A stretch of 64,000 bases of DNA from Cardinalis cardinalis. Lineage: Eukaryota > Chordata > Aves > Passeriformes > Cardinalidae. This document shows, piece after piece, positions 24,996 to 38,420 of the stretch. Location of the stretch: the NCBI GenBank assembly GCA_014549065.1, contig JACDOX010000007.1, positions 9,593,648 through 9,657,647 of the forward strand, in the 5' to 3' direction. How positions within the stretch are numbered: position 1 is the first letter of the stretch; every line of letters begins with the position of its first letter. The notes below the pieces were generated by a model. That model was not told the DNA's origin. It saw only the letters and a program-made list of their open reading frames with translations, and did no database searches. The position numbers were made by a program, and so were the translations under genes.

Positions 24996-26730
24996 ATGTG
25001 TAGGACAGTTACCTCCCAGCAGCTGCCCACAGACACTGCCCAAGGCTTTCTGGAATCAACTAGGTACACCCAAGAATGCATCAGAAGAGATGCTCCATAA
25101 TATTGCTCTTAGGTCAGCATCAAGGGAGGGCCTCTACAGCATACCAACTATTCCGCATCTCTTTCCCCTTGATATGCTTTATCAAAATTAACCATTTTTC
25201 TTGCGGCATTTAAGAAAAACTACTTAAAACTGCTTTCTGATGCAATGGATTTTCATCTACAAGGATCTTACTCGTACCTCCTTGAAGTGAAATCAATTAA
25301 AAGTGGTTGAAATGAAAACGGACCCTGTTTGTCAGAGGCAGACCTAGTTTCTGTCTGTGGCTATTCTTCAGCTCAGGAGAGGAGAAGTTATAAGATACAA
25401 AAGGAAAATGATCTGTGTGGGAGGCTTCACTGCGCTCTGCTTAATTAGCTGCTGTTCAATATGAGAAACACAGCAGTGTGCACCCTCATGTCCACACACG
25501 TGCTTGTAGAACCAATGTGCACTGGCAACAGGGTTGATGTATCTTCTGTAAATTGGAATATGGCACCAAAACATTGCCAAGAGGAACTAGTCTGCATTAC
25601 TTTATAAAACAAATCACGATTTTCCCAGACTGCAACAGCCCCAAGCAGATCATCTAAGTTTTCAATTGCTTCCGTAAAGTGGAAGCTCTGCCTTTGCAAC
25701 AGCATTCAGTCACGCTATCTAGAGTCTTCCCAGACTGTAGTGTAATGTAAAATCAAGATAATTGAGAGATCAGCCATGCAATACACATATACATATATAT
25801 CTGTTCATTCTGACAGAGTCCTACACGCATAAAACTGCTTATATCAGCCCCAACACTCCTCCAGTGCTCAGAGATATTATTCTGATCACATAAAATGCAG
25901 CAGTAACCACTATTTCCTCACACAGTCATTCTATACACAAGTGTCAGATTATGTATTGTTCTTCCCAATGCAAATGTCAGTTTGGATTGGCCATAGGCTG
26001 CAGACGTGCCCCAGATTATTCTGGGTCCCCTATGGAACTGAGGCACAAATTCTCAGCACCTCGCAGGATGAAAAGCCTTTGCCACAGTGACAGGCAAGGG
26101 TACATGTCTTGCCTTTCTGGCATGGAAGAGGCACAAATAAAATATTAAGTCCATGCACTTTTGACCCCTAAACTGCAGCACCAAACAAAAGCAGGGCAGC
26201 ACTGCTGCAGAAGCACAGTTTCTGTGGATATATAAAATTAATGATCAAGGTTCCTTCATCTGTGAGCACAAGTGAGTGCAGACTGAGAGGTCACAGGGGA
26301 TATCAGGAGGATATCAGCCATCTAAAAACCATGTAAAGGAGAACAGCACAACACTTGGTGGGTGACTTCTACAGAGAAACACTCCTTTACAGTTTCTACA
26401 GCAACCTGTTGATAATGAAAGGCTGATGGTAGATGTCTGTGAAATAAGAGGGTGAAAACCAAGGCAATATAGGAAAGGATATATCAGACATACCTGATGT
26501 GTTAATTGTTTCCTTCTGTTTCCCTTGATTTCCCTGTGTTCTAAATAGGAAAGGTGGTAAATCAGTCTGAAGGATTTACTGGGCTTTACTGATAGCCTCC
26601 ACAAGGCTCTACTTCACAATTTCTCATTGTGACATATTTGGTTAATGACAAAATTGGAGAAAAACTATGTAGACAGTCTGGAGATGTTGAACCTAATAAT
26701 TTTAATAATTTTGTGTGTTTCTTGGCTTTG
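24996..26730. other. Non-coding sequence, nothing recognised
   Basis: Unique sequence with a short (TA)/(CATA) run near 25783-25800. Open frames are below 100 codons and unrecognised. Confidence 0.55.
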
Positions 26731-26747
26731 TTTTTTTTTTTTTTTTT
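26731..26747. repeat. T17 homopolymer
   Basis: Uninterrupted run of 17 T. On the minus strand it would be a 17-A tail, but no retroposed body is recognisable next to it. Confidence 0.9.
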
Positions 26748-28160
26748 GCTGAAGTCTGAGAGGCATAAATTCTGTTGAACCATTAGGACCTTGAAAAAGA
26801 ATTACACAGGTAGTTTGTTATTATGGCTAGCTAAACAAAAACCCCCAAAACCTCCAAAATCACATCACTGCCTCCCCGAGTATTTCTTCAAGGATGTGGT
26901 TTTAAAGCCTAAGGCACCATGTTTATATGAGGTGGGTATGTGTTAAGGGAGGGATATCTGTGCTGACATCCCCAAGCCCTAGGCAAACTCTCCTCACTCT
27001 GAGCCATGCTGCCGGCCTTCTTCCCTGCCATAAGTCTCTGCCAGCTAGTTCAAGGGGCTCAAAGCCAAATATTCCGAATTTCTGCAAGGTGCTTTGTTAA
27101 GAATTCCTAAAGGAAAATCTAGTCTAAAAGTCCTATTTCTATTATGTAAAAATATGTCAAATATCAGTTGCAGTTGAAAAACAGTGGAAGCCAGTTTTTC
27201 AAGGAGTACAGACAACCAAGATAACTCCAATACTGAAATGTTACTGTACTCTTAATAGTAATAGCAAAAATAACAGCAAAACAACGGAGAAATGCAAAGC
27301 TGACTAAATACTTAAGAAGCAGTACTTTTCAGGTCATGCAAACACATAATCCAAGTGTTTTTATTCTCTGAATCACAGAAGCTGATGTAGAGGCATATTT
27401 ACAGCTTTCATGCTCTCCTCCCTCCCCCACAAACCCCCTCACATCACTCCCCTGTTGCTGACATCCCGGCACTTCTGAAAATTACTGTTTTGTCCTCCAA
27501 CTTTTGGAAGTAAATGCAAAACTCAATGGATCTTACCTCCTCCTTACCAATGGACTATTAACACAACCTAGCTGGTTTGACTCTTAAGTGCAGACTGAAT
27601 ACACTAACAGCTGCATTCTTTCAGAAAATGAGATCCGCGGTTATTAATTTTGTCACCAGTGTCATCAGACCAGTTTCTTACTTGTGGCTATGAAATTCCT
27701 TTCAGATGACATACTTACAAAAAAAAATTAGGAATCCATGTAGTGGAGGATGAAATGACTCACATCTTGTAGGAAAATGTAGGCTTGTAACTGAGACATG
27801 TAGGTTTGGCTGGAAGCAAATTTGTGCATTACAAAAGGCATCTTGTTGGTCTCTCCCTTAAGTAACTGAGACAGGCTGCTTGCAAGATTTTCATGAAAAC
27901 AGCTCTTTCATGGAAAACTGAGTTATTCTACTGCTGTTTCCTTCATAATTTTAAACAGAGAGTCTTATTTTTTGCATGAAGGACATTCCAAATCCCACTT
28001 CCCAATTTTAATCACAAAACAGTTTTGCAGCATGTATTAGAATAACAATGGCTCTTCCCAGAGAGAGGTCTTTGCTGGATGAAGTGGCAGCTATCAATTA
28101 TCATGTAGCTGGTAGAATACCAAAGTAGGAACCCATGGCCATCCTCTCTCCCTTTCCTCT
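26748..28160. other. Non-coding sequence, nothing recognised
   Basis: Unique sequence with a C-rich patch at 27415-27470. No gene, repeat family or RNA recognised. Confidence 0.55.
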
Positions 28161-29030
28161 TTTCAGATCTTCCCCAGAGCAGTTTCAATCTGAGCTTTGA
28201 GGGACAAGTCTCTTTCCTTGGCCTGTTCTCTCCTTGCTTGAACATAAATGCACTTCTCTGGATTGTGAGAGGAAGGAATTGTGTCTCCATGTGGAAGAGG
28301 GACAGTGTCCCCTGTCCCTTCACCCCACAGCTAGCAATGACTAAAGACAGGCACAAAGCCCTGTACATTACAGAAAAAGGCAGAGTTACCCTGAAGCCCA
28401 GGTTCAGATGGGCAAAAGCCCATGCCCGGCATTTCCTCTGCTGTGTGCACCCAGAATATACAGAAACCAGCCCAAGCTCTCAAGCGCAGCTGAAGTCATC
28501 AACCAGCTGTGCCATTTTCTTATACTGCTGACATCCCTCAGATCCTGCAGGAATTCTGGCCAAGCCCAGGCCCGCTATTTAGACTTATATATCCTATCAT
28601 TGCCACCTCAAGACTCCAAAACTTACAGCCCTGTGTTGCAAATTCTGCAGCCAATGATGACAGTAACATCCCCCGGACTATCTGGGGGCTTACTGAGCTC
28701 AGACCAAAGGCACCAAGGCCTCCACAGGACCAAAGCAAATGGAAACTACACCAAGTTCTACATGTAGGCTTAGTGGTGAGAGCATTAGTCTGCTTTCTAG
28801 CAAGGGTTAACTAGATCAATACTGCAGGTTTCTGCCAGCATGGGCTATGGAGGGACCGGAACATGCAGCTCTTGGGTGCTAAAGCTCTGCCAATGCAACC
28901 TTCCAGGCCAATATATGGCCAGAGCCACATGCCAACCAGAAGCAGTTTACTGTGCTTACTGTGTACAAGCTATAATGTGTTCACTTGGTACACAAAGCTG
29001 TAAACACAGCAGGTGCCCTTAGTTCAGGTG
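28161..29030. other. GC-richer block with stop-poor overlapping frames
   Basis: More GC than its surroundings and open in several plus-strand frames at once: 28238-28531, 28408-28767, 28509-28814 and 28840-29022. None of the translations is recognisable. Overlap in different frames shows that the openness comes from composition, not from a gene. About five CpGs are present. The region could be a worn repeat body or an unrecognised non-coding transcript. Confidence 0.3.
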
Positions 29031-29889
29031 ACTGAAAGGATACAGAACTGTGTCTTATCCTTGTAATATTACCTTGAACTCTGCAAGGTGAGCAGCCATT
29101 TACATCTTTAGTAGATTAAAAAGGCTGGCTTCATTTGAGTTTGTTTTTCAAATAAATTTAATTTTGAGGATTCTGTGCCCTTTTTGTTCTTGGTATGTAA
29201 AAAGCTAATCCACTTATTTTCGTACACATCCCTGCTTTAAGGGGCTTTATTTTGACACAAAAGTGTTGCACACTTTTTGTGACAGAGTTACAATTTATCA
29301 TATAGTGGCACCAGAGAAGATTAATGCAAAACCTTACAATTCGGGAGAAGTTAAGGGATCACTGTGAAGAATGGATCTAGATCAACCACTGCGTGTCAGC
29401 AGTTAGACAAACACCATGGTTTTATCCTGTTGGTAAATTGTCTGTAAAGAAAACAAAGTTTTTCTAAGTGTGTTTGCCATTCTCTGGGTTTGATTTATCT
29501 AGCTCCAGGTTTACCTAGCTCCTGAACTGTTCACAGTGAATAACAAACTGACTGGACAACATACAGCATGTGGCATTCAAAGATGGCTGTATGTGCACCC
29601 AACTTGGTTTATCCCATCACAGGGCAATCTGGCTTGAATTAACTTTACAAAATAGTATTAATCATTTTAATACAACCTGGTTTATAAGTACTGGCACTGA
29701 GAGATCAAAATAAAAAGTTTCTAATTTAACAGTTTGTTTAGAAGTTGCGGGTTTCAAACTGTGGCTTCATGCATAATGTAATTACCCTTCTAAACACTGA
29801 TAACTCTTTAAATGTGGCCATGAAGCTGAATTAAAATTTCCACAGTCACAGAATAAAAAATAATTTCAAATTAATCAAACATTCCCCCT
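29031..29889. other. Non-coding AT-rich sequence
   Basis: Ordinary AT-rich DNA with no open frame of note and no recognised repeat. Confidence 0.55.
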
Positions 29890-29901
29890 CTATGTGTGTA
29901 C

Positions 29902-29951
<50 letters not shown>

Positions 29952-29952
29952 N

Positions 29953-30011
<59 letters not shown>

Positions 30012-30052
30012 TCTCTATATTTTATTTATATATATGTGTGTATATATATATT
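29890..30052. repeat. Long (TA)n microsatellite
   Basis: An almost pure TA core runs from 29910 to 30004, with an undetermined base at 29952. It is flanked by TA/TG/CA-interrupted edges that include a second TA run near 30029-30051. The open frame across it (Tyr-Ile repeats) is an artefact of the repeat. The true length is probably not represented exactly. Confidence 0.95.
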
Positions 30053-31692
30053 TAAAAACTGTAAGTGACCCTGAGCAACTTACAGCTCAGACTCCCAATC
30101 TCCTGGTGCCAAAGCAGGCAAGCCCACATGCACTTTGTACATCCTTATCTCCTGTACACATGCTATTACTTTCACATCCTCAGCAGCCCCCTTCCATAAC
30201 CTGACAGACGACAAGGAATATTTCATCACAAGAAATTGCTTTGTTTCCGTATACAATTTGGGAAGTGACAGATAATGTTTTTTTTTCTGACAATTCCTCT
30301 TTCTCTTTCATTAGAAAACTCTTAAAAAGGTGCTGTCACATCAGAACAGTGGCACTGCACACCTTCACCCTGCAAAAATGAAAGCAGAGATACAGAAACA
30401 TGTCATGTGATGACAAATGTAGTTTTAAGAAGACTTCATACTTTCCTCTCTTTTTCTGCTTCTTTTGTGCAGTCCTCCATCCCCTCAGTCATGCTGATGC
30501 AACCATACACTATACAAACAAACTGTACTGCACAAAACTGTACTGAAGTGAGAAAAGATTAGAAAACCAAACCAAACAAAAAAAAAAACAAAAAAACCAA
30601 AGTCTGGGTTGGTTTGTAGCACAACCCTACAATTAATCATCCAACACATTAATCACCCACAGTGGAAGTGGGTGCAAAACAGTGCAGGAATGGCGCCTTA
30701 CTAAAATAGCTTTGCTGGCTGAAAAAACACTGGTGTAACTGCACTTGTCTGTACAGAATGGATGGTACTGAAGAATCAGATGGTACATTTTTCCCTAGTA
30801 ATTTTGCCCATTTCTAGCTGGCCGGGGTTAAAATTTTCTGCTTTTTTCATGTGACCACACAACAGCTTGCTATCTGTTTGTAACTCCTTGCTGGCTCTCA
30901 ATCATGCTGACCCCCTCCGTGAATGGGGGAGGACATTCTGGAGCTGAATGTCTCAGCAATGTGCCATGACCTGCCTTTCTGCTGGCAAAACAAGGAGCGG
31001 TCATTTCTTACTACTGTCACCTTCATCACTCTTAGAGCTGCAGTGGTCACCATTAATCAATTGGAAAGATCCATCAAATCACAAGGCTAAATTAACCTGC
31101 AGATTTTCTTCAGCAGTTCACACATCAAAACATAGGTGTGATCTCTTTTCTTTTGAAAAGAGCAGTACACATTGTTTTCCAGTAAGCTGTGACAGCTAAA
31201 TGAACAATATGGGCTGAAAAGTCAAGAAGAGAAAAACATATTTACAATGCCTTTTTATATATTAATTAAAACTCTCTAAGAAAATGAAAGCTTTATTGCA
31301 AGCACATTTTGATTACTGAATGAAAATGTTCTTTCACATTTCAAAAATGTTTCAAGATCCCCAGAAAGAAGACAAAGCGTAAGCCTTACTGTTAAAAATA
31401 CCACCTGCTCATCCTTAGAGAAATGGTACACAAAATGCTTATAGTGAATTTTAATGCAGCAGAAATGCCAACACTATTTCTCCAAGACAACTTTTTCCCC
31501 CTATTTTAGAAAAACACTTGGACCCAGATGTTACCAGGTGAAATTCAGCAGCAGATGTCCTATCAAAGGCATGCCAAGTAACTTGAATTTATTTTAGTGA
31601 TCTGCTGGCACTCCAGTGTAAATGGCTCAGTGTTATTAACTGAATTCTCCTGGCTCACCTGGAATGGATTTAAACCCATTTTTGTCCTGCAG
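30053..31692. other. Non-coding sequence with an A-rich patch
   Basis: Unique DNA apart from a CAAA/A-rich stretch at about 30566-30602. No gene or repeat family recognised. Confidence 0.55.
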
Positions 31693-31795
31693 GAAGAACC
31701 ACACAAGAGTAATCTGATTAGTTTAGACACTCCTGGAATGAATAAAGATGATACTTATATTGAAGTGTGTGGCAAGGAACAAGTACCAGCAGCAG
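31693..31795 (+). other. Best exon-like stretch of the window, unassigned
   Basis: A good acceptor (cccatttttgtcctgcag) is followed by 103 bases that end in CAG before GT (31796-31797, gtatcc). The frame reads EEPHKSNLISLDTPGMNKDD, then TYIEVCGKEQVPAA, with phase 0 at the start and one base of the next codon at the end. The peptide is hydrophilic with a Ser/Thr/Pro/Tyr mix, like the cytoplasmic or linker part of a signalling or adhesion protein. That is an impression only, and I cannot name a gene. The frame stays open to a stop near 31900, so a terminal exon is also possible. No partner exon is recognised in the window, which would be normal inside a gene with very long introns. Confidence 0.28.
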
Positions 31796-32255
31796 GTATC
31801 CTGCTTTTCCCAAAGACCCAAAAGCAAACTTTACCATCCTGTTTCGATGCCAGTATCCCAGCATGTCTTTGCACAACCATTTTATTTCGACAATTTTGCT
31901 AATGTGATTTTTTGAGATGGGTTGAAATAAAGACCTGAGCTGGGAATGCCAAACTCGGAAGTGTTGCTTATTCCTAACTCTGCTGACAACTAGAAGTATT
32001 TCCACCAAAGCCCAACAGAAAGATTTAAGCTTCAAACCCGGGTCTTAACTTTATTTCTATTTTTATTCTCCATCAAAAAATATAATTACCAGGATTATAT
32101 TGTAATAATTTTCAGTGCCTTTCCCATTGCAAACAGGGCTCTGCAAAATGTTAGTTCCTCACTAAGCATTGCTAGATCAGGAACGGAGTGTTACTATGGC
32201 CAGTTGGAGAGCGCATGCCAGTGACCACAAAACCACAAAGATCTGAGCAGCTAAG
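31796..32255. other. Non-coding sequence, nothing recognised
   Basis: AT-rich DNA with no recognised element. It would be intronic if the upstream exon-like stretch is real. Confidence 0.45.
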
Positions 32256-32830
32256 GATTGCATGCTCCTAACATCTCCCAGTGGTCCTGCTGTCCTCAGC
32301 AGCCCTCTGATCCAACCTCATGACCCACATCCTGCCCACTCAAACAAAACCTGCATTGACACTTGTTCCTGGCTCTCAGCTCCATCTTTCCCGTGCTGCC
32401 TCCTGCCAACACTACCTCTGGACCAACACGAATTTTTTCACATCTTCAAACCCGGACAGACACTGCCTCTCCCTGCATAACAAACCAGAGAATGATCATT
32501 ATCCACCATTGGCTTGTACCCTCCAGACTTGGGACAACAAAACATCCAAAGCTCAGCCTGTCCCACAGCTGCTCCCCAACACTTTTTGCTGCTGTCACAG
32601 TGTTGGGGACCTTGGGGACCAGAGCAGTCTGGCTTGCCCGTGGCCAGTAGCCAAGAGGGACAGATAAGCCGGGCTGCACTTCTCCCTTCTCACACTGCTC
32701 AGTCAGTTCCTAATCCCAGGGCTAACCTTCTCCCTGCCACCCTGGGGCAGTGCCAGCAGCACAGTCTCCTGCCTCCAGTTCATCTGATTTACACACAAGA
32801 CTGTAATTTCCTTTCCTGAAGCCATCCTTG
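32256..32830. other. C-rich, stop-poor block
   Basis: The plus strand is C- and T-rich and open in all three frames over overlapping spans (32262-32480, 32320-32667, 32363-32650, 32514-32819). This comes from a shortage of TAA/TAG/TGA in C-rich DNA. The translations are rich in Pro, Ser, Leu, Gln and His and are unrecognised. It may be an unrecognised internal retroposon piece, but no consensus could be aligned by eye. Confidence 0.3.
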
Positions 32831-33501
32831 CTCTTCATCACACCATTTTCAATTCCTAGATTAACTTCTTTGACAACATCCTCATTCATTAGACCAAACT
32901 GATTCATGTCCTGAACACTGCTCATCTCATGCTCAAAGGGAATGCTGGTCCTCTGGAAAAACGGCTGCAATGATGTAATTCGGGACCGTAACACAGCATG
33001 TATGAATAATGAGGCCAAATCGGAGGCACAGAAGAAACCACACATCTGGCTTTTCCTAACTTCCAAGAGCTTGTTTCTGCCACTTAAAAGTTCTTTTCAT
33101 GTTGGTTTTCAGTGCAATGCTACATACTCGTTGTTAAGCACTGACAGTGGGGTCAATGCCACAGTGAAAACAGATATAAAGAGAACCTCTGTCTTGAGAA
33201 ATATCCTTTCAAGCAAAAAAAGATGCAGCAAGAAAAGAGACTGAAACCCTGTGGCCTCACAGAACTTCATGATCACCTCCCACAACCAGACAAGTAAAAT
33301 CTACAGGCATCACAACCCTGAACCACTACTAGGGCACACACAAGAATTCCTCCATCTGGAAATAAAGTTAAACTCAACTTAAGTCTATATTGTTACCAAT
33401 CAAGAGTGGCAGCTCTTACAGCATAGATATTAAATCCCTAGTGTTCAACCAGCCTTCACAGTCGTGACTGGTTTGGTTTTCTTTCTGAGCAAAAACTTGC
33501 A
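32831..33501. other. Non-coding sequence, nothing recognised
   Basis: Unique sequence. The 114-codon minus-strand frame (33066 to 32722) and a 100-codon plus frame (32942-33244) overlap and are unrecognised. Confidence 0.5.
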
Positions 33502-33533
33502 CTCCTCAGTATGGAGGCTCCTCAGTATGGAGG
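33502..33533. repeat. 16-bp tandem duplication
   Basis: ctcctcagtatggagg occurs twice head to tail (33502-33517 and 33518-33533) without mismatch. Confidence 0.95.
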
Positions 33534-36500
33534 CTATGTCCTAGCATTTACTTCATTAAGCTTCATAATTCTAATCAATAGCACATCCACTTTTGTTCTG
33601 CTTTACAATTACCATCATATAACATCACACACCAAGACTTTTTAAAATGAGAGTCAGAGCTGCATGCAAAAGACCAATGAAAAAAAAAAAAGCAGCACTA
33701 CCTTTGGTTTTGCCCTCTTCTTCCTTGCAAGCCTTGCAACTGCTATGCTCACTGTTTCCCTTTCTAATAAATGCAATTTAAATATGCTGAGAATTTTAGG
33801 CACTCAAAAAATTCACAGATATGTTTGAGCTTCTCAATATAAAGGGTCACTCTATGCTAAATTAAAAAGGACTGAATAATCATTTATTTTGAACAAAGAC
33901 TCTTTTTGTTTTCTGAAGTTGTTGCTATGCACATTCATGTGAGAATATAACTTGATCACAGGAAACAAGAAAGCTTTGTAGTTTGCATTTTTTGGGCTTA
34001 CAACCACAGTCCTGTTCAGAGTGGTGACAAAGACATCACTTGATTTTTCACCAATATTAGTAATGAAATAATCTTTTCTTGCTAATGTTTAGTGCTGCAC
34101 AATTAATATACAGCTGCAATACAAGTGACATGACATGTCTTTATGGGTCTGGAAGCCTGTTTTTTGTATAGTGTTTCTTGGTGTTTCAGATGCCAAGTGG
34201 TACCAGCCATAGGCAGTGGGTGATGGTTTACACATCGTGCAGCTGTGCCCCTTCACAGCCAGTTCAGAGTGCAAGCCACATCCCAGACCTGCCCAGGCTG
34301 TTCTCAGCAGCCTTTTACTTTGCATTTTGGACATAGTATGATGTCCTCCATAGCATAAGGCAAGGCTGCCTCACAGAAACCATGCTCTCAGGGCAGATTT
34401 GTGTCATGAGTGATACAGCTGGGGGCAGAGAAGACTTACTCAAACCCTGGGAGACATCACAGTGTGCTGCTGCCATGCTGTGCAGTTGTGAGCATGCACC
34501 AACAGCCAAAAGAGCTCTCTGGCCTCAGACCAGACCTGGGACAACCCTGGGCATTTCAACAGCACAGGGTGTCTTCATCTGCAGTCAGGTAGGTTTAAGT
34601 ACTCACTTATAAATAGGCCTCAAGCTAAAGAAAGTTAGTTTACAAAGTGTACTTATGAATAGGTGAAGTCACTCTAGAAGCTGAGGCAAAATCCCCCATA
34701 CATTTTTTGCTGTTGCAGGGGTTTTTATGAAGACACTTAAAACTTGGGAACAGTATTATCTGTTCTTTGACCACAATGAAATACCGTCTTCATTAATGCT
34801 AGAATCAAAGAAAAACAGCTATCTCTGCTTTTATCCAGTTACTGCTGTGCAAACATGGGAATCTGAGGCTGGAGAGGCCAGAAGAATTCCTCAATCCTCT
34901 TCCCAAAGAATCTGTGCTAAGAGTCTGCTTTAAGATTCCCAGGATGTGAAGGTATTGTCTTGTTCTCCACTGGAACATGAGCATATATGATGTCAGGCAC
35001 AGTGGCTCAGTAGCTCAGGAACAGCAAGCAATGCAAATAATTGCATAAAGCAGCACATACAGAGAGTCTTTTTGCCATAGCACAATATCAATGACTTTAT
35101 GGATGGAGCACTTTTCATCTGTCACTGATCTATAATTCACTTTTTGTCACCCTACCTTATCATACAGTTTAACACTAAAAGCAAACTTCATTAATCAAAT
35201 AGGGTATCAATTAAAAACTTGGAAAGGACTGCCTATCTGAAGGACTTTTCTAATAAAATTAGATGTGTTTTTCTGGTATTGTTAATACTAATTTTCACTG
35301 AGTGTGTGTATTTAGTGATGTTGCAGATGTCAGAATGCACCTAATTTGTTCACAGTATTTCTGTAAAACCTTGAGAACATGCAGACGGCAACAACCTTAG
35401 CTGGGTCACTAGCAAAGTAGTGTCCACTCAGTTAAACCTGAAGCACAATTCCAAGTGTGTCACAGAGATGATGTCAGGTGAGCATTTCCACATGAGTTTG
35501 CTTGTGCAAGTACAAGAGAGGCCTTAATGTGATGCCTTTACCTCATGGAGACTCTCTTTCCTTCTTATTTCTTCTGCTCAGACTAAAACATGGATACAAT
35601 TTCCACTACATAAAAATGCTTTGTTCACTTCCAAGCTCTGTAACAACTAGAAATAATGTCAGAAAAATTGAGGTACCTATTCCAAACATTTTGAAGCTTG
35701 AATTAAAATCAGGACCAGTATTTTCTGCCCCTCAAGCCCCCTGTTTCCAGGACAACAGGGAACTAGAATAATGTATAAAGTCAAATTCTCAGGATGTAAA
35801 AAACAACAACAAGGCTCTTGCTTGCCTGATTTTTTGGCTGTTCAGTTTGGTTCTGCTCTGTTAAGCTAGGATGAAATCACAGCAAACACTACACTAACTC
35901 TTCTGTTAATCAACAGCCTGCTTCGCAACTGCACTTTTCATTCCCACAAATAGTGCTGCATTTCCACAAAGTATCACTTGTAGTAAGGCATTCAAACATG
36001 CTAATCGCAGCTTTGCCTCCCAGGGAGATATATGAGCTTACTCTGAATTAGTTAAAGGCTTCTGAGTTGATTTCCTTTTGTTACTGTTATTACAACTTTG
36101 AAAAAGTAGAATTTGTTTTACTTTTGCCAACTTGCACAAATCCAGCTCAAGAACGGCGATGACACTCCAATATGCTTTACCAGGTTACACATAACCCAGT
36201 TAGGTTAACGGTGTCACAAAAATGCAGAGAGGAGGGGGCAGGGAAGAAAATTTCTTCAGACGTCTGGTTTTTTTCCACATTTAGGCTTGTGTGCATCGGC
36301 TATGATGGGAATGGGATACAGAAGTGACAGTGGACTGTGCAAAGCAGATGTGATTGTAAATTGCAACATATGCAAATCCTCCAGTATAGCTTCCTATAAA
36401 CCATTTTTTGAAACGATCCTCACTTGTATTTTTATTGAGTATTTCAGGCTTTGTTCCTCTGCTCCATTTTTATTCTGCTGCTGGGTAGTTATTCAAAGAC

Positions 36501-38420
36501 TGAAAAGTTCAGTCACAAGACAACAGGATTCAGCACTTGGTTACTGCAAATTCCTGTTTACTGCAAACACTGACATAAGTGAATAAAGAATCTGGGTCAA
36601 AAAAGCACAACGGAGGATGCTACCTGTCTTTCACTGAATAGCAGGTAGCTGGGAAATTGGCAAGCTTTAGCGTAAAACCAGTGTGAAACTGCTTCAATGA
36701 GATGATGTTTTTAATAAAGACATTTTAAATGTTCAGCCAAAGTAAGGAAAGTTCATGTTTCCTATTGAATTAAGATTTCACTTTCCAATAAGAGCTAGGC
36801 ATCTGTGGCTCGTATTTTTGTATTTCCACACATCAGTGAAATTTATCTTGATAGGAACAGCAGCACTGATTGTGTTGCTAAACAAATTAGCAGGGGACTG
36901 GACCTGTAGGTCTGGGAAGAAGCACTCTTCAGAACAGTTGTCCACTGCTAGACAGAGAAAGAGAGAGAAAAGATGCTGTGGAGAGCACATTATTAGGATA
37001 CTGCCTGGGAAGAGATGCCCCAGGGACATTGCTGCTACACTGATAACATATGATAATCTGCTCGGAAGATTCTAGGGTAATGTTATAACAAGAATAAAAT
37101 TGATGATGCAATTTTTGACCATATGTAAGTGGTGGGAGATTGTACAATATTAAGAAAAAGACATAAACCAGGCCACTGCATGAAGAGAATCTCTGGAGTG
37201 CATGAGGAGTAAGTTAACAAGGCATGGAGAAAAGAACACAAAGGAAGAAGAGAGCCCCAAATTAATTTACAATGAGTCACAGTTCTTCAAAATAACACAT
37301 CAACCTAAAAATATATCCAGTTGTCATCCAAACAATATGGCACTTTCTGAACCAGATCTTGAAAAGAAAAAATTGTCTCCTGAAACTGAGCATTTGGATC
37401 AGCCTTTTTTCAATGAAATATGGGATTAATACCTTTAAAACCAATTTCAATAGATGAACACACACAATGATATGATGCTGCCTGTTGAAGGTGTTGCCCC
37501 CTTTGAAAATGTCACGCATAGAGAGCTGAGGGCTCTTCAGAAGTTCACACCCACAGAGCACATTATGCATTGTTAATCTGCTAGCTGTATTTGTACACAA
37601 ATTTGGTCAAACAAAGCCAGCAGAATTGGATTTTACATTTCTTTCCTGAAAATACATATCCAAATTACATATACAAAGCCTTTACTACCTCAATCTCACC
37701 AGATATTGTTTTCACTGGGACTAATAAAAGTCTAGAGTAAATTAATTTATCTTACTGGTATTACTGCATAGGGATGGGAAAGGCAGATTAGGCTCCAATT
37801 TACAGTACTAAAAATAGTCAAATACACTTGCTGTAGGCATTTTAAAAATAGAATCTCATTTTAAAAGAAAAGAAACATATTTTAAGAGTTCCTCTAAATC
37901 CACACCTTCTTGCAAATTTAGATTTTGAAAACATGGATTAAACCCACAAGACTCCTCCAGTGGAAAGCACCAGGAACTCAGCTGTAAAAATAAATGGTAG
38001 CCACATCAATGGTAATGGAAATCATAGGTAAATTAATTGCCTACAAACATGCCTTTACTGCAAAAAAAAGTCAGGATAAGATTTATTTGTTACAATGTAG
38101 ATGTTAGGTGTTACAGAGTCCATTAGTGAAATAAAAACTTAGAGTAAATCCATCACTGTCAATTAAGATGCATTAAATATAAGATTGCTTCTGGCGTTCT
38201 TACACATGTAAAGACATTTACCTTTAGGCTACTGTTAGTCAGCCTCTGTGTGTGAGCATCAGCCTGCCATCACAATGCTCAAATAAGATATACACTTTAA
38301 TCAGCTGTTTTCCTCATTTAAAGATGAACTTCTAAGCAAAAAGCTATGTCCCTATTGCTGCTTTAGGATGTATTAAAGAACTCAGCAGCAGGAGTGAGCA
38401 TTTTTGCTAAAACACTGTGT
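33534..38420. other. Non-coding sequence, nothing firmly recognised
   Basis: Long unique stretch. 34230-34570 is GC-richer and open in several frames without a recognisable product. 35930-36060 and 36140-36215 contain a few isolated CpGs and could be conserved, but nothing specific supports it. Purine-rich words occur near 36952-36972. I see no CR1, RNA gene or microsatellite of note. Confidence 0.5.

Noticed and set aside
29896..30204. 102-codon frame beginning with Tyr-Ile repeats
   Set aside because: Direct product of the TA microsatellite.
32262..32819. Overlapping plus-strand frames suggesting a Pro/Ser-rich protein
   Set aside because: Several frames are open at once because C-rich DNA lacks stop codons, so the openness is not frame-specific.
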